A stretch of DNA of 64,000 nt from Tardibacter sp963781025 (GCA_963781025.1 CAWADU010000003.1:434001-498000), one strand, 5' to 3'. Counted from the stretch's first letter, positions 27,365 through 37,804 are shown. Made by a program: numbers and translations. Notes: generated by a model not told the origin, from the letters alone.

Positions 27365-30094
27365 ATGCTGGGCGCAATCGCCAAGACCATTTTCGGTTCT
27401 TCCAACGACCGCTACGTCAAATCGATGCGGCCGGTCGTCAACAAGATCAACGCGCTCGAGCCGCAAATGGAGGCGATGAGCGACGAGGAACTGCAGAACC
27501 AGACCCAGGTGATGAAGGGCCGGCTGGCGGCGGGCGAGACGCTGGACGACATCCTGCCCGAAGCCTTTGCGACGGTGCGCGAGGCGGCGCGGCGCGTGCT
27601 GGGCCAGCGGCATTATGATGTGCAGCTTATCGGCGGCATCGTCCTTCACCGCGGCGAGATCGCGGAGATGCGGACGGGCGAGGGCAAGACGCTGGTGGCG
27701 ACGCTAGCCACCTATCTCAACGCGCTGGATGGCAAGGGCGTGCATGTCGTCACCGTCAATGACTATCTTGCGACCCGCGACTCCGAATGGATGGGCCAAG
27801 TCTATCGGTTCCTTGGCCTGACGGTAGGCGTCATCGTGCCGAACCTTACCGACCAGCAGCGCCGCGAGGCTTATTGGTCGGACATCACCTACGGCACCAA
27901 CAACGAATTCGGCTTCGACTATCTGCGCGACAACATGAAATACGAGCGCGACCAGATGGTCCAGCGCCCGTTTGCCCATGCCATTGTCGACGAGGTGGAC
28001 TCGATCCTGATCGACGAGGCGCGGACCCCGCTCATCATCTCGGGCCCGACCGAAGACAAGTCCGAACTGTACAAATCGGTCAATGCGATCGTGAAGACGT
28101 TGCCGAAGGACGCCTATGAGGTGGACGAGAAGCAGCGCTCGGTCGTGCTGACCGAAGACGGCACCGAGACGATCGAGCGGGCGCTGGAGGCGGCCGGGCT
28201 GCTCGAGGGCGCCAATCTTTACGACTATGAGAATACGCAGGTCGTCCACCACCTGAACCAGGCGCTGAAGGCCAACGTCATCTTCAAGCGCGACATCGAC
28301 TATATCGTCAAGGGCGACAAGGTCATCATCATCGACGAGTTCACCGGCCGCATGATGGACGGCCGGCGCTGGTCGGATGGTCTGCACCAGGCGGTCGAGG
28401 CAAAGGAGGGCGCGGAGATCCAGCCCGAAAACCAGACTCTGGCTTCGATCACCTTCCAGAACTATTTCCGCATGTACCCGAAGCTTTCAGGCATGACCGG
28501 CACGGCCGTGACCGAGGCGATGGAATTCTTCGACATCTACAAGATGAACGTCGTCACCATTCCGACGAACGTGCCGGTGCAGCGGCGCGACGAGGACGAC
28601 GAGTTCTACAAGAACCAGAATGACAAATTCGCCGCCATCGCCACGGCGGTGGAAGCGGCGCGGGAACGCGGGCAGCCGGTACTGGTCGGCACCGTTTCGA
28701 TCGAAAAGTCGGAGCTGCTTTCCGAATATCTGAAGACGCGCAAGATCGAACATACCGTGCTCAATGCGCGCTATCACGAGCACGAAGCGCACATCGTCGC
28801 CCAGGCCGGGCGCAAGGGCGTGGTCACTATCGCCACCAACATGGCCGGACGCGGAACCGACATCCAGCTTGGCGGCAACGCCGAGATGCGGGTACTCGAT
28901 GACCTTGGCGACATGCCCGAAGGCCCGGAGCGGGACGCCGCCGAACAGCGCATCCGCGATGAGATCGCGGCAGAGCGCGAAGGGGTGCTGGCGGCCGGCG
29001 GGCTATTCGTGCTGGGCACCGAACGACATGAAAGCCGCCGTATCGACAACCAGCTTCGCGGCCGTTCGGGCCGTCAGGGCGATCCCGGCCTGTCACGCTT
29101 CTACTTGTCGCTGGACGATGACCTTTTGCGCATCTTCGGTCAGCAGACGCTGTTCGCGCGGATGATGAACAGCCAGTTGCCGGATGGCGAAGCGGTGATT
29201 TCGCCATGGATCACCAAGGCGATCGAAACCGCGCAGAAGAAGGTGGAGGCCCGCAACTACGACATCCGCAAACAGGTCGTCGAGTACGACAACGTCATGA
29301 ACGATCAGCGCAAGGTGGTGTACGAGCAACGCGCGGACATCATGGATTCGGAAACCGTTGGCGATGTTGTAGCCGACATGCGCGCCGAGACCGTCAATGC
29401 GCTGGTTGCCGATTCCTGTCCGCCCAACTCCTATCCGGAGCAATGGGACGTCGCAGGGCTGAAGGAGCGGGTGCTGGTGACGCTGGGCCTCGACATGCCG
29501 ATCGAGGATTGGCTGAAGGAACAGGCGGTCGATCCGGAAATGCTGACCGAGCGGATCGAGGCGGCCGCAGAAGCTAATATGTTGGAGAAAGCCGGCCAGA
29601 TTCCGGGCGAGAGCTGGATACAGCTCGAAAAGAGCGTGCTCCTGCAGTCGCTGGATCATCACTGGAAAGAGCATCTGGCGACGCTCGACGCTCTGCGGCA
29701 GGTCATTCACTTGCGCGCCTATGCGCAGAAGACGCCGATCAACGAGTACAAGCAGGAAGCCTTTGCCCTGTTTGAACGTATGTTGACGGCGATCCGCGAG
29801 GATGTGACGCGCGTATTGTGCAATTTGCAGTTCCAGATGTCGCCCGATTTGCCCCCGCCGCCCGAATTCATCACCACCCACATCGATCCGCTGACCGGCG
29901 AGGACAATAGCGCCGACGTCGATGCCGGTTCGCTGGGCCTCGTGACGACGCGTATCCCGCAGCTTCAGGCGGCCGGACCGATGGACGAATACAGCGACGA
30001 GGAAATCGCGAACTGGGCGCGGACCGTGAGCCGCAATGCGCCTTGTCCGTGCGGCTCGGGCCGCAAGTACAAGCACTGCCATGGCGCACTGTGA
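27365..30094 (+). CDS. secA: Preprotein translocase ATPase SecA
   Basis: 909 residues. It has the Q-motif region QLIGGIVLHRG, Walker A EMRTGEGKTLVATL, VVTVNDYLATRDSEWMG, Walker B AIVDEVDSILIDEARTPLIISGP, IIIDEFTGRMMDGRRWSDG, ATNMAGRGTDIQLGGN and GTERHESRRIDNQLRGRSGRQGD. The C-terminal zinc domain CPCGSGRKYKHCHG binds SecB. It drives preproteins through SecYEG, whose SecY subunit is encoded at 44440. ATG 27365 follows ACAGGAAAGCGC; the frame from 27347 is less likely. Confidence 0.98.
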   Translation: MLGAIAKTIFGSSNDRYVKSMRPVVNKINALEPQMEAMSDEELQNQTQVMKGRLAAGETLDDILPEAFATVREAARRVLGQRHYDVQLIGGIVLHRGEIAEMRTGEGKTLVATLATYLNALDGKGVHVVTVNDYLATRDSEWMGQVYRFLGLTVGVIVPNLTDQQRREAYWSDITYGTNNEFGFDYLRDNMKYERDQMVQRPFAHAIVDEVDSILIDEARTPLIISGPTEDKSELYKSVNAIVKTLPKDAYEVDEKQRSVVLTEDGTETIERALEAAGLLEGANLYDYENTQVVHHLNQALKANVIFKRDIDYIVKGDKVIIIDEFTGRMMDGRRWSDGLHQAVEAKEGAEIQPENQTLASITFQNYFRMYPKLSGMTGTAVTEAMEFFDIYKMNVVTIPTNVPVQRRDEDDEFYKNQNDKFAAIATAVEAARERGQPVLVGTVSIEKSELLSEYLKTRKIEHTVLNARYHEHEAHIVAQAGRKGVVTIATNMAGRGTDIQLGGNAEMRVLDDLGDMPEGPERDAAEQRIRDEIAAEREGVLAAGGLFVLGTERHESRRIDNQLRGRSGRQGDPGLSRFYLSLDDDLLRIFGQQTLFARMMNSQLPDGEAVISPWITKAIETAQKKVEARNYDIRKQVVEYDNVMNDQRKVVYEQRADIMDSETVGDVVADMRAETVNALVADSCPPNSYPEQWDVAGLKERVLVTLGLDMPIEDWLKEQAVDPEMLTERIEAAAEANMLEKAGQIPGESWIQLEKSVLLQSLDHHWKEHLATLDALRQVIHLRAYAQKTPINEYKQEAFALFERMLTAIREDVTRVLCNLQFQMSPDLPPPPEFITTHIDPLTGEDNSADVDAGSLGLVTTRIPQLQAAGPMDEYSDEEIANWARTVSRNAPCPCGSGRKYKHCHGAL

Positions 30095-30123
30095 CAAGAG
30101 GCCTCAATCGCGACAAAAGTGCG

Positions 30124-30152
30124 TTGACCTGTACAGAGTTGGGAGGTATAGC
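30124..30152 (+). promoter_or_regulatory. Promoter of the str operon (rpsL)
   Basis: TTGACC (30124-30129), a 17-base spacer, and TATAGC (30147-30152) make the best sigma-70-like promoter in the window. It lies in the 237-base gap after secA. Initiation near 30159 would give a leader of about 170 bases before rpsL. That leader contains GGCC-rich self-complementary segments near 30242-30275, which could fold, but I cannot identify a known regulatory element. Confidence 0.7.
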
Positions 30153-30331
30153 CGCCGCCACTCGTGGGCTGGTGGTAGGCGATCGTCCTAGACGCTGTCC
30201 TTGAACGGGTCTTGAGCTTGAACATTGCTGAACGCGTGTGATGGCCTGGGGGGCCGGTTAGGCCGCCGGGGCTGTTGCGTATTTCGCGCAAACGGGTGTC
30301 AGTAAAGTAACTGGAATAGGTGAAGGGCTTC

Positions 30332-30703
30332 ATGCCGACGATTAACCAGCTGATCCGCAAGGGTCGCGATCCGCAGAAGGCACGCTCCAAGGTGCCTGCG
30401 ATGGAAGCAAATCCGCAAAAGCGTGGCGTGTGCACGCGCGTCTACACCACGACCCCGAAGAAGCCGAACTCGGCTCTCCGCAAGGTCGCCAAGGTGCGCC
30501 TGACCAACCAGCGCGAAGTGATCAGCTACATCCCGGGTGAGGGCCACAACCTTCAGGAGCACTCGGTTGTTCTGATTCGTGGCGGCCGTGTGCGCGATTT
30601 GCCCGGCGTCCGCTATCACATCCTGCGCGGCGTTCTGGACACCCAGGGCGTCAAGGACCGTAAGCAGAGCCGTTCGAAATACGGCGCCAAGCGTCCTAAG
30701 TAA
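30332..30703 (+). CDS. rpsL: 30S ribosomal protein S12, with Arg88
   Basis: 123 residues of the decoding-centre protein: MPTINQLIRKGRDPQ, CTRVYTTTPKKPNSALRKVAKVRL, GEGHNLQEHSVVLIRGGRVRDLPGVRYH, and the C-terminal KYGAKRPK. Lys43 (PKKPNS) is the streptomycin-sensitive residue. At position 88 (codon CGC at 30593-30595) the sequence has Arg where most bacteria have Lys; that substitution confers streptomycin resistance in Escherichia coli and mycobacteria. ATG 30332 is the family start; an in-frame ATG lies 12 bases upstream. First gene of the str operon. Confidence 0.98.
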   Translation: MPTINQLIRKGRDPQKARSKVPAMEANPQKRGVCTRVYTTTPKKPNSALRKVAKVRLTNQREVISYIPGEGHNLQEHSVVLIRGGRVRDLPGVRYHILRGVLDTQGVKDRKQSRSKYGAKRPK

Positions 30704-30715
30704 GGAAGAAGAGAG

Positions 30716-31186
30716 ATGGCTCGTCGTCGCCGCCCGGAAAAGCGTGAAATCCTTCCCGATCCGAAGTTCGGGGATCAGGTGCTTTCGAAGTTCATGAATT
30801 CGGTCATGATCGAAGGCAAGAAATCGGTCGCTGAAAGCATCGTCTACGGTGCGCTGGAGACCGTTGAAACCCGCGCCAAGCGCGATCCGCTTCAGCTGTT
30901 CCATGAAGCACTCAACAATGTGAAGCCGGGGATCGAGGTCCGCAGCCGCCGCGTCGGCGGTGCGACCTACCAGGTCCCGGTCGAGGTTCGTCCCGACCGC
31001 GCCCAGGCGCTCGCCATTCGTTGGCTGATCGGTGCGGCTCGCAGCCGTTCCGAAAACACCATGGCCGCCCGTCTGTCGGGTGAGCTGCTGGATGCGGCCA
31101 ACAACCGTGGCAATGCGGTCAAGAAGCGTGAAGACACGCATCGCATGGCAGAGGCTAACCGCGCCTTCTCGCACTACCGCTGGTAA
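30716..31186 (+). CDS. rpsG: 30S ribosomal protein S7
   Basis: 156 residues that nucleate the 3' major domain of 16S rRNA. It has MARRRRPEKREILPDPKFG, VYGALETVETRAK, RVGGATYQVPVEVRPDR, RWLIGAARSRSENTM and REDTHRMAEANRAFSHYRW. It follows rpsL by 12 bases with AGGAAGAAGAGAG as ribosome-binding region. In other bacteria S7 autoregulates the str operon; no target site was tested here. Confidence 0.98.
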   Translation: MARRRRPEKREILPDPKFGDQVLSKFMNSVMIEGKKSVAESIVYGALETVETRAKRDPLQLFHEALNNVKPGIEVRSRRVGGATYQVPVEVRPDRAQALAIRWLIGAARSRSENTMAARLSGELLDAANNRGNAVKKREDTHRMAEANRAFSHYRW

Positions 31187-31209
31187 CGGCGGCACAGGAG
31201 TTTATCGAA

Positions 31210-33282
31210 ATGGCCCGCAGCCATCCGCTCGAGAAATATCGCAATATCGGCATCATGGCGCACATCGATGCCGGTAAGACGACCACGACCGAGCGCATTC
31301 TTTATTATACCGGCAAATCCTACAAGATCGGCGAGGTCCATGAGGGCACCGCCACCATGGATTGGATGGAACAGGAGCAGGAGCGCGGCATTACGATTAC
31401 GTCCGCCGCGACGACCTGCTTCTGGAACGACCACCGGATCAATATCCTCGATACACCCGGTCACGTCGACTTCACCATTGAGGTTGAGCGCTCGCTGCGT
31501 GTGCTCGACGGTGCCGTCGCCTGCTTCGACGGTGTCGCCGGCGTTGAGCCGCAATCGGAGACCGTGTGGCGCCAGGCCGACAAGTATAATGTTCCGCGCA
31601 TGTGCTTCGTCAACAAGCTGGACCGCACGGGCGCCAATTTCGACCGCTGCGTCGAGATGATCAAGAGCCGCCTCGGCGCGCGTCCGCTGGTGCTCTATCT
31701 GCCGATCGGTCTTGAGGGCGATTTCAAAGGCCTGGTCGACCTGGTCGAAAATCGGGCGATCATCTGGCTGGAAAAGTCGCTGGGCGCGAAGTTCGTCTAT
31801 CAGGACATCCCCGCCGATCTGGCCGATGCCGCCGCGGCTGCCCGCAATGAGCTGATCGAAACCGCCGTCGAACAGGACGATGCGGCAATGGAAGCCTATC
31901 TGGATGGCAACGAACCCGACGTCGCGACGTTGAAGGCGTTGATCCGCAAAGGTACGCTCAATTTCTCGTTCGTGCCCGTGCTCTGCGGTTCGGCGTTCAA
32001 GAACAAGGGCGTTCAGCCGTTGCTCGACGCTATTATCGATTACCTGCCGAGCCCGCTCGACATTCCGCCGGTTCAGGGTCTCACCCTGAAGGGCGAGGAA
32101 GAAAATCGTCCGGCTACCGACGACGCGCCGCTTTCCGCGCTCGCATTCAAGATCATGACCGATCCGTTCGTCGGCACGCTCACCTTCGCCCGCATCTATT
32201 CGGGCAAGATGGAAGCCGCGACGACGGTGATGAACTCGGTCAAGGACAAGCGGGAGAAGATCGGCCGCATGTTGTTGATGCATGCGAACAACCGCGAAGA
32301 TATCAAGGAAGCCTATGCGGGCGATATCGTCGCCCTCGTCGGCCTGAAGGAAACCACGACCGGCGACACGCTGTGCGCCTCGAACGCCCCGATCATCCTG
32401 GAGCGCATGGAGTTTCCGGATCCGGTCATCGAGGTCGCGGTGGAACCCAAGACCAAGGCCGACCAGGAAAAGATGGGCATCGCGCTCAATCGCCTGGCGC
32501 AGGAAGACCCGAGCTTTCGCGTGACGACCGACCATGAAAGTGGTCAGACGATCATCAAGGGCATGGGTGAACTTCACCTTGAAATTCTCGTCGATCGCAT
32601 GAAGCGGGAATTCAAGGTCGAGGCGAATGTCGGTGCGCCGCAGGTGGCTTATCGCGAGAGCCTCGCCAGGAAAGTGGACGTCGACTACACCCACAAGAAG
32701 CAGTCGGGTGGTTCGGGTCAGTTCGGCCGGGTGAAGATTACCGTGGAACCCGGCGAGCGCGGCTCGGGCGTTCAGTTCATCGACGAGATCAAGGGCGGCA
32801 ACGTACCGCGCGAATATATCCCGTCGGTCGAAAAGGGCATCCGGGAGATCGCGGCCACTGGATCGCTGATCGGGTTTCCGATCATCGACTTCACAGCCAC
32901 GCTGACCGACGGCGCTTATCACGACGTCGATTCATCGGCGCTCGCATTCGAAATCACCGGCCGCGGCGCGATGCGCGAAGCGGCGCAGAAGTCCGGCATC
33001 AAGCTGCTTGAGCCGGTGATGAAAGTGGAAGTCGTTACGCCCGAGGATTACCTCGGGGATGTGATCGGCGACCTCAATTCGCGACGTGGCCAGATCCAGG
33101 GCACCGATACGCGCGGCAACGCGCAGGTGATCGAGGCGATGGTTCCGCTGGCGAATATGTTTGGCTATGTGAATCAGCTTCGCTCGTTCACACAGGGCCG
33201 TGCGCAGTACTCCATGCAGTTCTCGCACTATGAAGAAGTCCCGGCGAATGTCGCCGAGGAAGTTAAGGCGAAACTCGCCTAA
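31210..33282 (+). CDS. fusA: Elongation factor G
   Basis: A 690-residue translocation GTPase. It has IGIMAHIDAGKTTTTERIL (G1), ERGITITSAATT (G2), DTPGHVDFTIEVERSLR (G3), CFVNKLDRTGANF (G4) and later domains with GELHLEILVDRMKREF and the decoding-centre domain IV (HKKQSGGSGQFGRV). Intact, 23 bases after rpsG, preceded by CAGGAG. Confidence 0.98.
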   Translation: MARSHPLEKYRNIGIMAHIDAGKTTTTERILYYTGKSYKIGEVHEGTATMDWMEQEQERGITITSAATTCFWNDHRINILDTPGHVDFTIEVERSLRVLDGAVACFDGVAGVEPQSETVWRQADKYNVPRMCFVNKLDRTGANFDRCVEMIKSRLGARPLVLYLPIGLEGDFKGLVDLVENRAIIWLEKSLGAKFVYQDIPADLADAAAAARNELIETAVEQDDAAMEAYLDGNEPDVATLKALIRKGTLNFSFVPVLCGSAFKNKGVQPLLDAIIDYLPSPLDIPPVQGLTLKGEEENRPATDDAPLSALAFKIMTDPFVGTLTFARIYSGKMEAATTVMNSVKDKREKIGRMLLMHANNREDIKEAYAGDIVALVGLKETTTGDTLCASNAPIILERMEFPDPVIEVAVEPKTKADQEKMGIALNRLAQEDPSFRVTTDHESGQTIIKGMGELHLEILVDRMKREFKVEANVGAPQVAYRESLARKVDVDYTHKKQSGGSGQFGRVKITVEPGERGSGVQFIDEIKGGNVPREYIPSVEKGIREIAATGSLIGFPIIDFTATLTDGAYHDVDSSALAFEITGRGAMREAAQKSGIKLLEPVMKVEVVTPEDYLGDVIGDLNSRRGQIQGTDTRGNAQVIEAMVPLANMFGYVNQLRSFTQGRAQYSMQFSHYEEVPANVAEEVKAKLA

Positions 33283-33319
33283 AAATTGAACGGCGACAGA
33301 AAGACGAGGGTTAGGGAAA

Positions 33320-34510
<1,191 letters not shown>

Positions 34511-34523
34511 TATAGCGACTGCC

Positions 34524-34569
34524 GACCGCCCGATTCTCGCAGCAGGGAATCGGGCGGTCCTGTTTTTTT
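34524..34569 (+). terminator. Strong intrinsic terminator between tuf and rpsJ
   Basis: GACCGCCCGATTC (34524-34536) is perfectly complementary to GAATCGGGCGGTC (34547-34559): a 13-bp stem with a 10-base loop, followed by CTGTTTTTTT. It sits 14 bases past the tuf stop and separates the str operon from the S10 operon, which then needs its own promoter or read-through. Confidence 0.93.
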
Positions 34570-34608
34570 GCCCTTCGGGGTTGGCTCTTTCGACTGACGG
34601 TAGCGACG

Positions 34609-34920
34609 ATGGAAACGCAGAATATACGGATTCGCCTGAAGGCATTCGATCACCGGGTGCTGGACCAGGCCACTGGCGAGATCGCCGATACCGCCAAGCG
34701 CACGGGTGCGCTGATCCGCGGTCCAATCCCGCTGCCGACGCGGATCGAGAAGTTCACCGTGAATTGCTCGCCGCACGTCGACAAGAAGTCGCGCGAACAG
34801 TTCGAGGTGCGCACCTACAAGCGTCTTCTCGATATTGTTCAGCCGACGCCGCAGACGGTGGACGCGCTGATGAAGCTTGACCTCGCCGCTGGCGTGGATG
34901 TGGAAATCAAACTGGCCTGA
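34609..34920 (+). CDS. rpsJ: 30S ribosomal protein S10
   Basis: 103 residues: METQNIRIRLKAFDHRVLD, IADTAKRTGALIRGPIPLPTRIEKFTVN, SPHVDKKSREQFEVRTYKRL and DVEIKLA. It is a 30S head protein and also NusE, which joins NusB in antitermination. First gene of the S10 operon after the tuf terminator. Confidence 0.97.
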   Translation: METQNIRIRLKAFDHRVLDQATGEIADTAKRTGALIRGPIPLPTRIEKFTVNCSPHVDKKSREQFEVRTYKRLLDIVQPTPQTVDALMKLDLAAGVDVEIKLA

Positions 34921-34973
34921 CCAAGGTTCGGTTCACGCCCCTAGTTCGGGGCCTCTGATGGGAGAATATGATC

Positions 34974-35726
34974 ATGCGCACAGGCGTGATCGCCAGGAAG
35001 ATGGGAATGACGCGACTGTTCAAGGATGACGGTCGCCATGTTCCCGTTACTGTTCTGGCGCTAGAGGGTTGTCAGGTTGTCGCCCAGAAGACCGCTGATC
35101 GCGATGGTTATGTCGCGGTGCAGCTGGGTGCGGGTACGGCCAAGACGAAGAATATTTCAAAGCCCGAGCGTGGCCATTTCGCCAAAGCCGAAGTGGAGCC
35201 AAAGGCGCGCGTCGTTGAATTTCGCGTTGCGGAAGATGCGCTGCTCGACGTTGGCAGCGAGTTGTCGGCGGATCATTTCGTCGCCGGGCAGTATGTCGAC
35301 ATCACCGGCAACACGCAGGGCAAGGGATTTGCCGGCGCGATGAAGCGCTGGAACTTCGGCGGTCTGCGCGCAACCCACGGTGTTTCGGTATCGCACCGTT
35401 CGCATGGTTCGACCGGCAACCGGCAGGATCCGGGCAAGGTCTTCAAGAACAAGAAGATGGCCGGTCATATGGGCGACCGCCAGCGCACCCAGCAGAACCT
35501 CGAGATTGTCGGCACCGACGTCGAGCGCGGCCTGCTGTTCGTCAAGGGTTCCGTTCCCGGTCACAAGGGAACGTGGCTGCTCGTCCGTGATGCGGTCAAG
35601 CTGCCGACGCCGGAAGGCGCGCCCTATCCGGCCGGCCTGAAGGCCGCCGCCAACAACAACGCCGCTCCGGCTGTCGAGGCTCCTGTCGAGCCCGCGGTCG
35701 AAGCAACCGACAGCACGGAGGCTTGA
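34974..35726 (+). CDS. rplC: 50S ribosomal protein L3 with low-complexity C-terminal tail
   Basis: 250 residues. The L3 core has MRTGVIARKMGMTRLF, VVAQKTADRDGY, the peptidyl-transferase-facing WNFGGLRATHGVSVSHRSHGSTG and GNRQDPGKVFKNKKMAGHMG. The last 35 or so residues are an Ala/Pro/Glu/Val-rich tail (NNNAAPAVEAPVEPAVEATDS). ATG 34974 matches the family start; ATG 34968, two codons earlier, has closer spacing to GGGAG. Confidence 0.96.
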   Translation: MRTGVIARKMGMTRLFKDDGRHVPVTVLALEGCQVVAQKTADRDGYVAVQLGAGTAKTKNISKPERGHFAKAEVEPKARVVEFRVAEDALLDVGSELSADHFVAGQYVDITGNTQGKGFAGAMKRWNFGGLRATHGVSVSHRSHGSTGNRQDPGKVFKNKKMAGHMGDRQRTQQNLEIVGTDVERGLLFVKGSVPGHKGTWLLVRDAVKLPTPEGAPYPAGLKAAANNNAAPAVEAPVEPAVEATDSTEA

Positions 35727-35731
35727 GCGCC

Positions 35732-36359
35732 ATGAAACTGAAGGTTCAGACGCTCGACGCAAAGGCCGCCGGCGACATCGAGCTCAACGACGAGATTTTC
35801 GGTCTTGAGCCGCGCGCCGACATCCTGTTCCGCGTCGTCAACTGGCAGCTTGCCAATCGCCGTGCTCCGGCACGTGCGGCCCGCGAACGTTCGGATGTCG
35901 CCCGCACCGGTAAGAAGTTCGGCCGGCAGAAGGGTGGCGGTACCGCCCGTCACGGCGATCGCCGCGCTCCCGATCTTCATCGGCGGCGGCAAGGCCCATG
36001 GGCCGCGTGCCCGCACCTTCGAGCAGTCGCTCAACAAGAAGGTACGTGCTCTCGGTTTGAAAATTGCACTGTCGTCAAAGGCGAAGGACGGCAAGATCGT
36101 TGTCATCGATACGCTGGCGCTGAAGGATCCGAAAACGCAGGAACTCCAGGCCCGGCTGGGCAAGCTGGGCTTTGGTGCAACCGCACTGTTCATCGATGGC
36201 GATGCGGTCGATACCAATTTCCGTCTGGCATCGGCAAATCTTAAGGCGGTCAACGTGCTGCCCGCGATCGGCGCCAATGTGTATGACATCCTCAACCACG
36301 ACACGCTGGTGCTGACCCGCGCCGCGGTTGAAAAGCTGGAGGCGCGGTTCAATGGCTAA
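35732..36359 (+). CDS. rplD: 50S ribosomal protein L4, one extra base
   Basis: L4 lines the exit tunnel. Frame one gives MKLKVQTLDAKAAGDIEL to the loop GGGTARHGDRRAP. Frame two continues IFIGGGKAHGPRARTFEQSLNKKVRALGLK to the end, with DILNHDTLVLTRAAVEKLEARF. Removing one base at 35971/35972 (CCCGATC to CCCATC or CCGATC) gives 208 residues, the normal length. Its stop overlaps the rplW start. The break lies inside the conserved tunnel loop and is almost certainly an error. Confidence 0.92.
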
Positions 36360-36669
36360 GGCAGCAAAGCAGGCGGCCATCGAGCTGTCGCACTACGACG
36401 TGGTGCTCGCGCCCGTGATCACTGAAAAGACGACGATGCTCTCCGAGCATAATGCTGTCGTTTTTAGGGTTGCGGGTAGCGCGTCCAAGCCGCAGATCAA
36501 GGCGGCGGTCGAGGCCCTGTTCAACGTCACCGTCAAGGGCGTGAATACCCTGGTGTCGAAGGGCAAGACAAAGCGCTGGAAGGGCAAGCCCTATCAGCGT
36601 TCGGACGTAAAGAAGGCGATCGTGACGCTGGCCGAAGGTCAGTCCATCGATGTGACCACCGGTATCTGA
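36352..36669 (+). CDS. rplW: 50S ribosomal protein L23
   Basis: 105 residues: ELSHYDVVLAPVITEKTTMLSEHNAVVF, the extended loop VKGVNTLVSKGKTKRWKGKPYQRSDVKKAIVTL and GQSIDVTTGI. It binds at the tunnel exit and docks trigger factor and SRP. ATG 36352 overlaps the rplD stop. Confidence 0.96.
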   Translation: MAKAAKQAAIELSHYDVVLAPVITEKTTMLSEHNAVVFRVAGSASKPQIKAAVEALFNVTVKGVNTLVSKGKTKRWKGKPYQRSDVKKAIVTLAEGQSIDVTTGI

Positions 36670-36688
36670 TCGGCAGGACTCGAGAACA

Positions 36689-37525
36689 ATGGCACTTAAG
36701 CAATATAATCCGACGAGCCCGGCCCGGCGTGGTCTGGTGCTCATCGACCGCTCAAGTCTCTGGAAGGGCAAGCCGGTCAAGGCATTGACCGAGGGCAAGC
36801 ACCGTTCAGGCGGGCGCAACAACCAGGGCCATGCCACCGCGCGCGGCATTGGTGGCGGTCACAAGCAGAAGTATCGCGTCGTCGACTTCAAGCGTCGCAA
36901 GTGGGACGTTGGCGCGGTCGTGGAGCGGATCGAATATGATCCCAACCGTTCGGCCTTTATCGCGCTGGTGAAATATGAGGACGGCGAGCTGGCCTACATC
37001 CTTGCGCCGCAACGCGTGGGCATTGGCGACCAGATCGTCGCCGGCAAGAAGGTCGACGTGAAGCCGGGCAACGCGATGGAGATCGGTCAGGTTCCCGTCG
37101 GCACGATCGTTCACAATGTCGAGCTGAAGCCGGGCAAGGGCGGGCAGATCGCTCGCGCGGCCGGAACCTATGTGCAGGTCGCGGGTCGCGATCGCGGCAT
37201 GGTGATCGTTCGCCTGACTTCGGGTGAACAGCGCTATGTCCGTTCGGACTGCATGGCCACCGTTGGCGCGGTGTCCAATCCGGACAACTCGAACCAGAAC
37301 CTTGCGAAGGCCGGCCGTAACCGCTGGCTGGGTAAGCGGCCGCTCACCCGCGGCGTCGCCAAGAACCCGGTCGACCACCCCCATGGTGGTGGCGAAGGCC
37401 GGACGTCCGGCGGCCGTCACCCGGTGACCCCATGGGGTAAGCCGACCAAGGGTGCCAAGACCCGCAGCAACAAGGCGACGGACAAGATGATCATCCGTTC
37501 GCGTCACGCGAAGAAGAAGAGGTAA
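36689..37525 (+). CDS. rplB: 50S ribosomal protein L2
   Basis: 278 residues: MALKQYNPTSPARRGLVLIDRS, KHRSGGRNNQGHATARGIGGGHKQKYR, VHNVELKPGKGGQIARAAGTYVQV and the peptidyl-transferase-adjacent NPVDHPHGGGEGRTSGGRHPVTPWGKPTKG containing the conserved His. Intact and standard length. Confidence 0.98.
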   Translation: MALKQYNPTSPARRGLVLIDRSSLWKGKPVKALTEGKHRSGGRNNQGHATARGIGGGHKQKYRVVDFKRRKWDVGAVVERIEYDPNRSAFIALVKYEDGELAYILAPQRVGIGDQIVAGKKVDVKPGNAMEIGQVPVGTIVHNVELKPGKGGQIARAAGTYVQVAGRDRGMVIVRLTSGEQRYVRSDCMATVGAVSNPDNSNQNLAKAGRNRWLGKRPLTRGVAKNPVDHPHGGGEGRTSGGRHPVTPWGKPTKGAKTRSNKATDKMIIRSRHAKKKR

Positions 37526-37528
37526 TCG

Positions 37529-37804
37529 ATGGCCCGCTCCATTTGGAAAGGTCCGTTCGTCGAGCTCAGCCTTTTGAAGAAGGCAGAGACCGCACAGGAC
37601 GCAGGCGCCCGCGCGCCGATCAAGACCTGGTCGCGCCGGTCGACGATCCTGCCGCAGTTCGTGGGTTTGACGTTCAACGTCTACAACGGCCGCAAATTTA
37701 TCCCCGTCCTTGTTAATGAGGACATGGTCGGTCACAAGCTGGGCGAGTTCGCGCCAACGCGCACGTTCCCCGGCCACGCCGCTGACAAGAAGGGTAAGCG
37801 CTGA
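37529..37804 (+). CDS. rpsS: 30S ribosomal protein S19
   Basis: 91 residues: MARSIWKGPFVELSLLKK, IKTWSRRSTILPQFVGLTFNVYNGRKFIPV, MVGHKLGEFAPTRTFPGH. It is an S13 partner in the 30S head. Its TGA overlaps the rplV ATG (TGATG). Confidence 0.97.
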   Translation: MARSIWKGPFVELSLLKKAETAQDAGARAPIKTWSRRSTILPQFVGLTFNVYNGRKFIPVLVNEDMVGHKLGEFAPTRTFPGHAADKKGKR

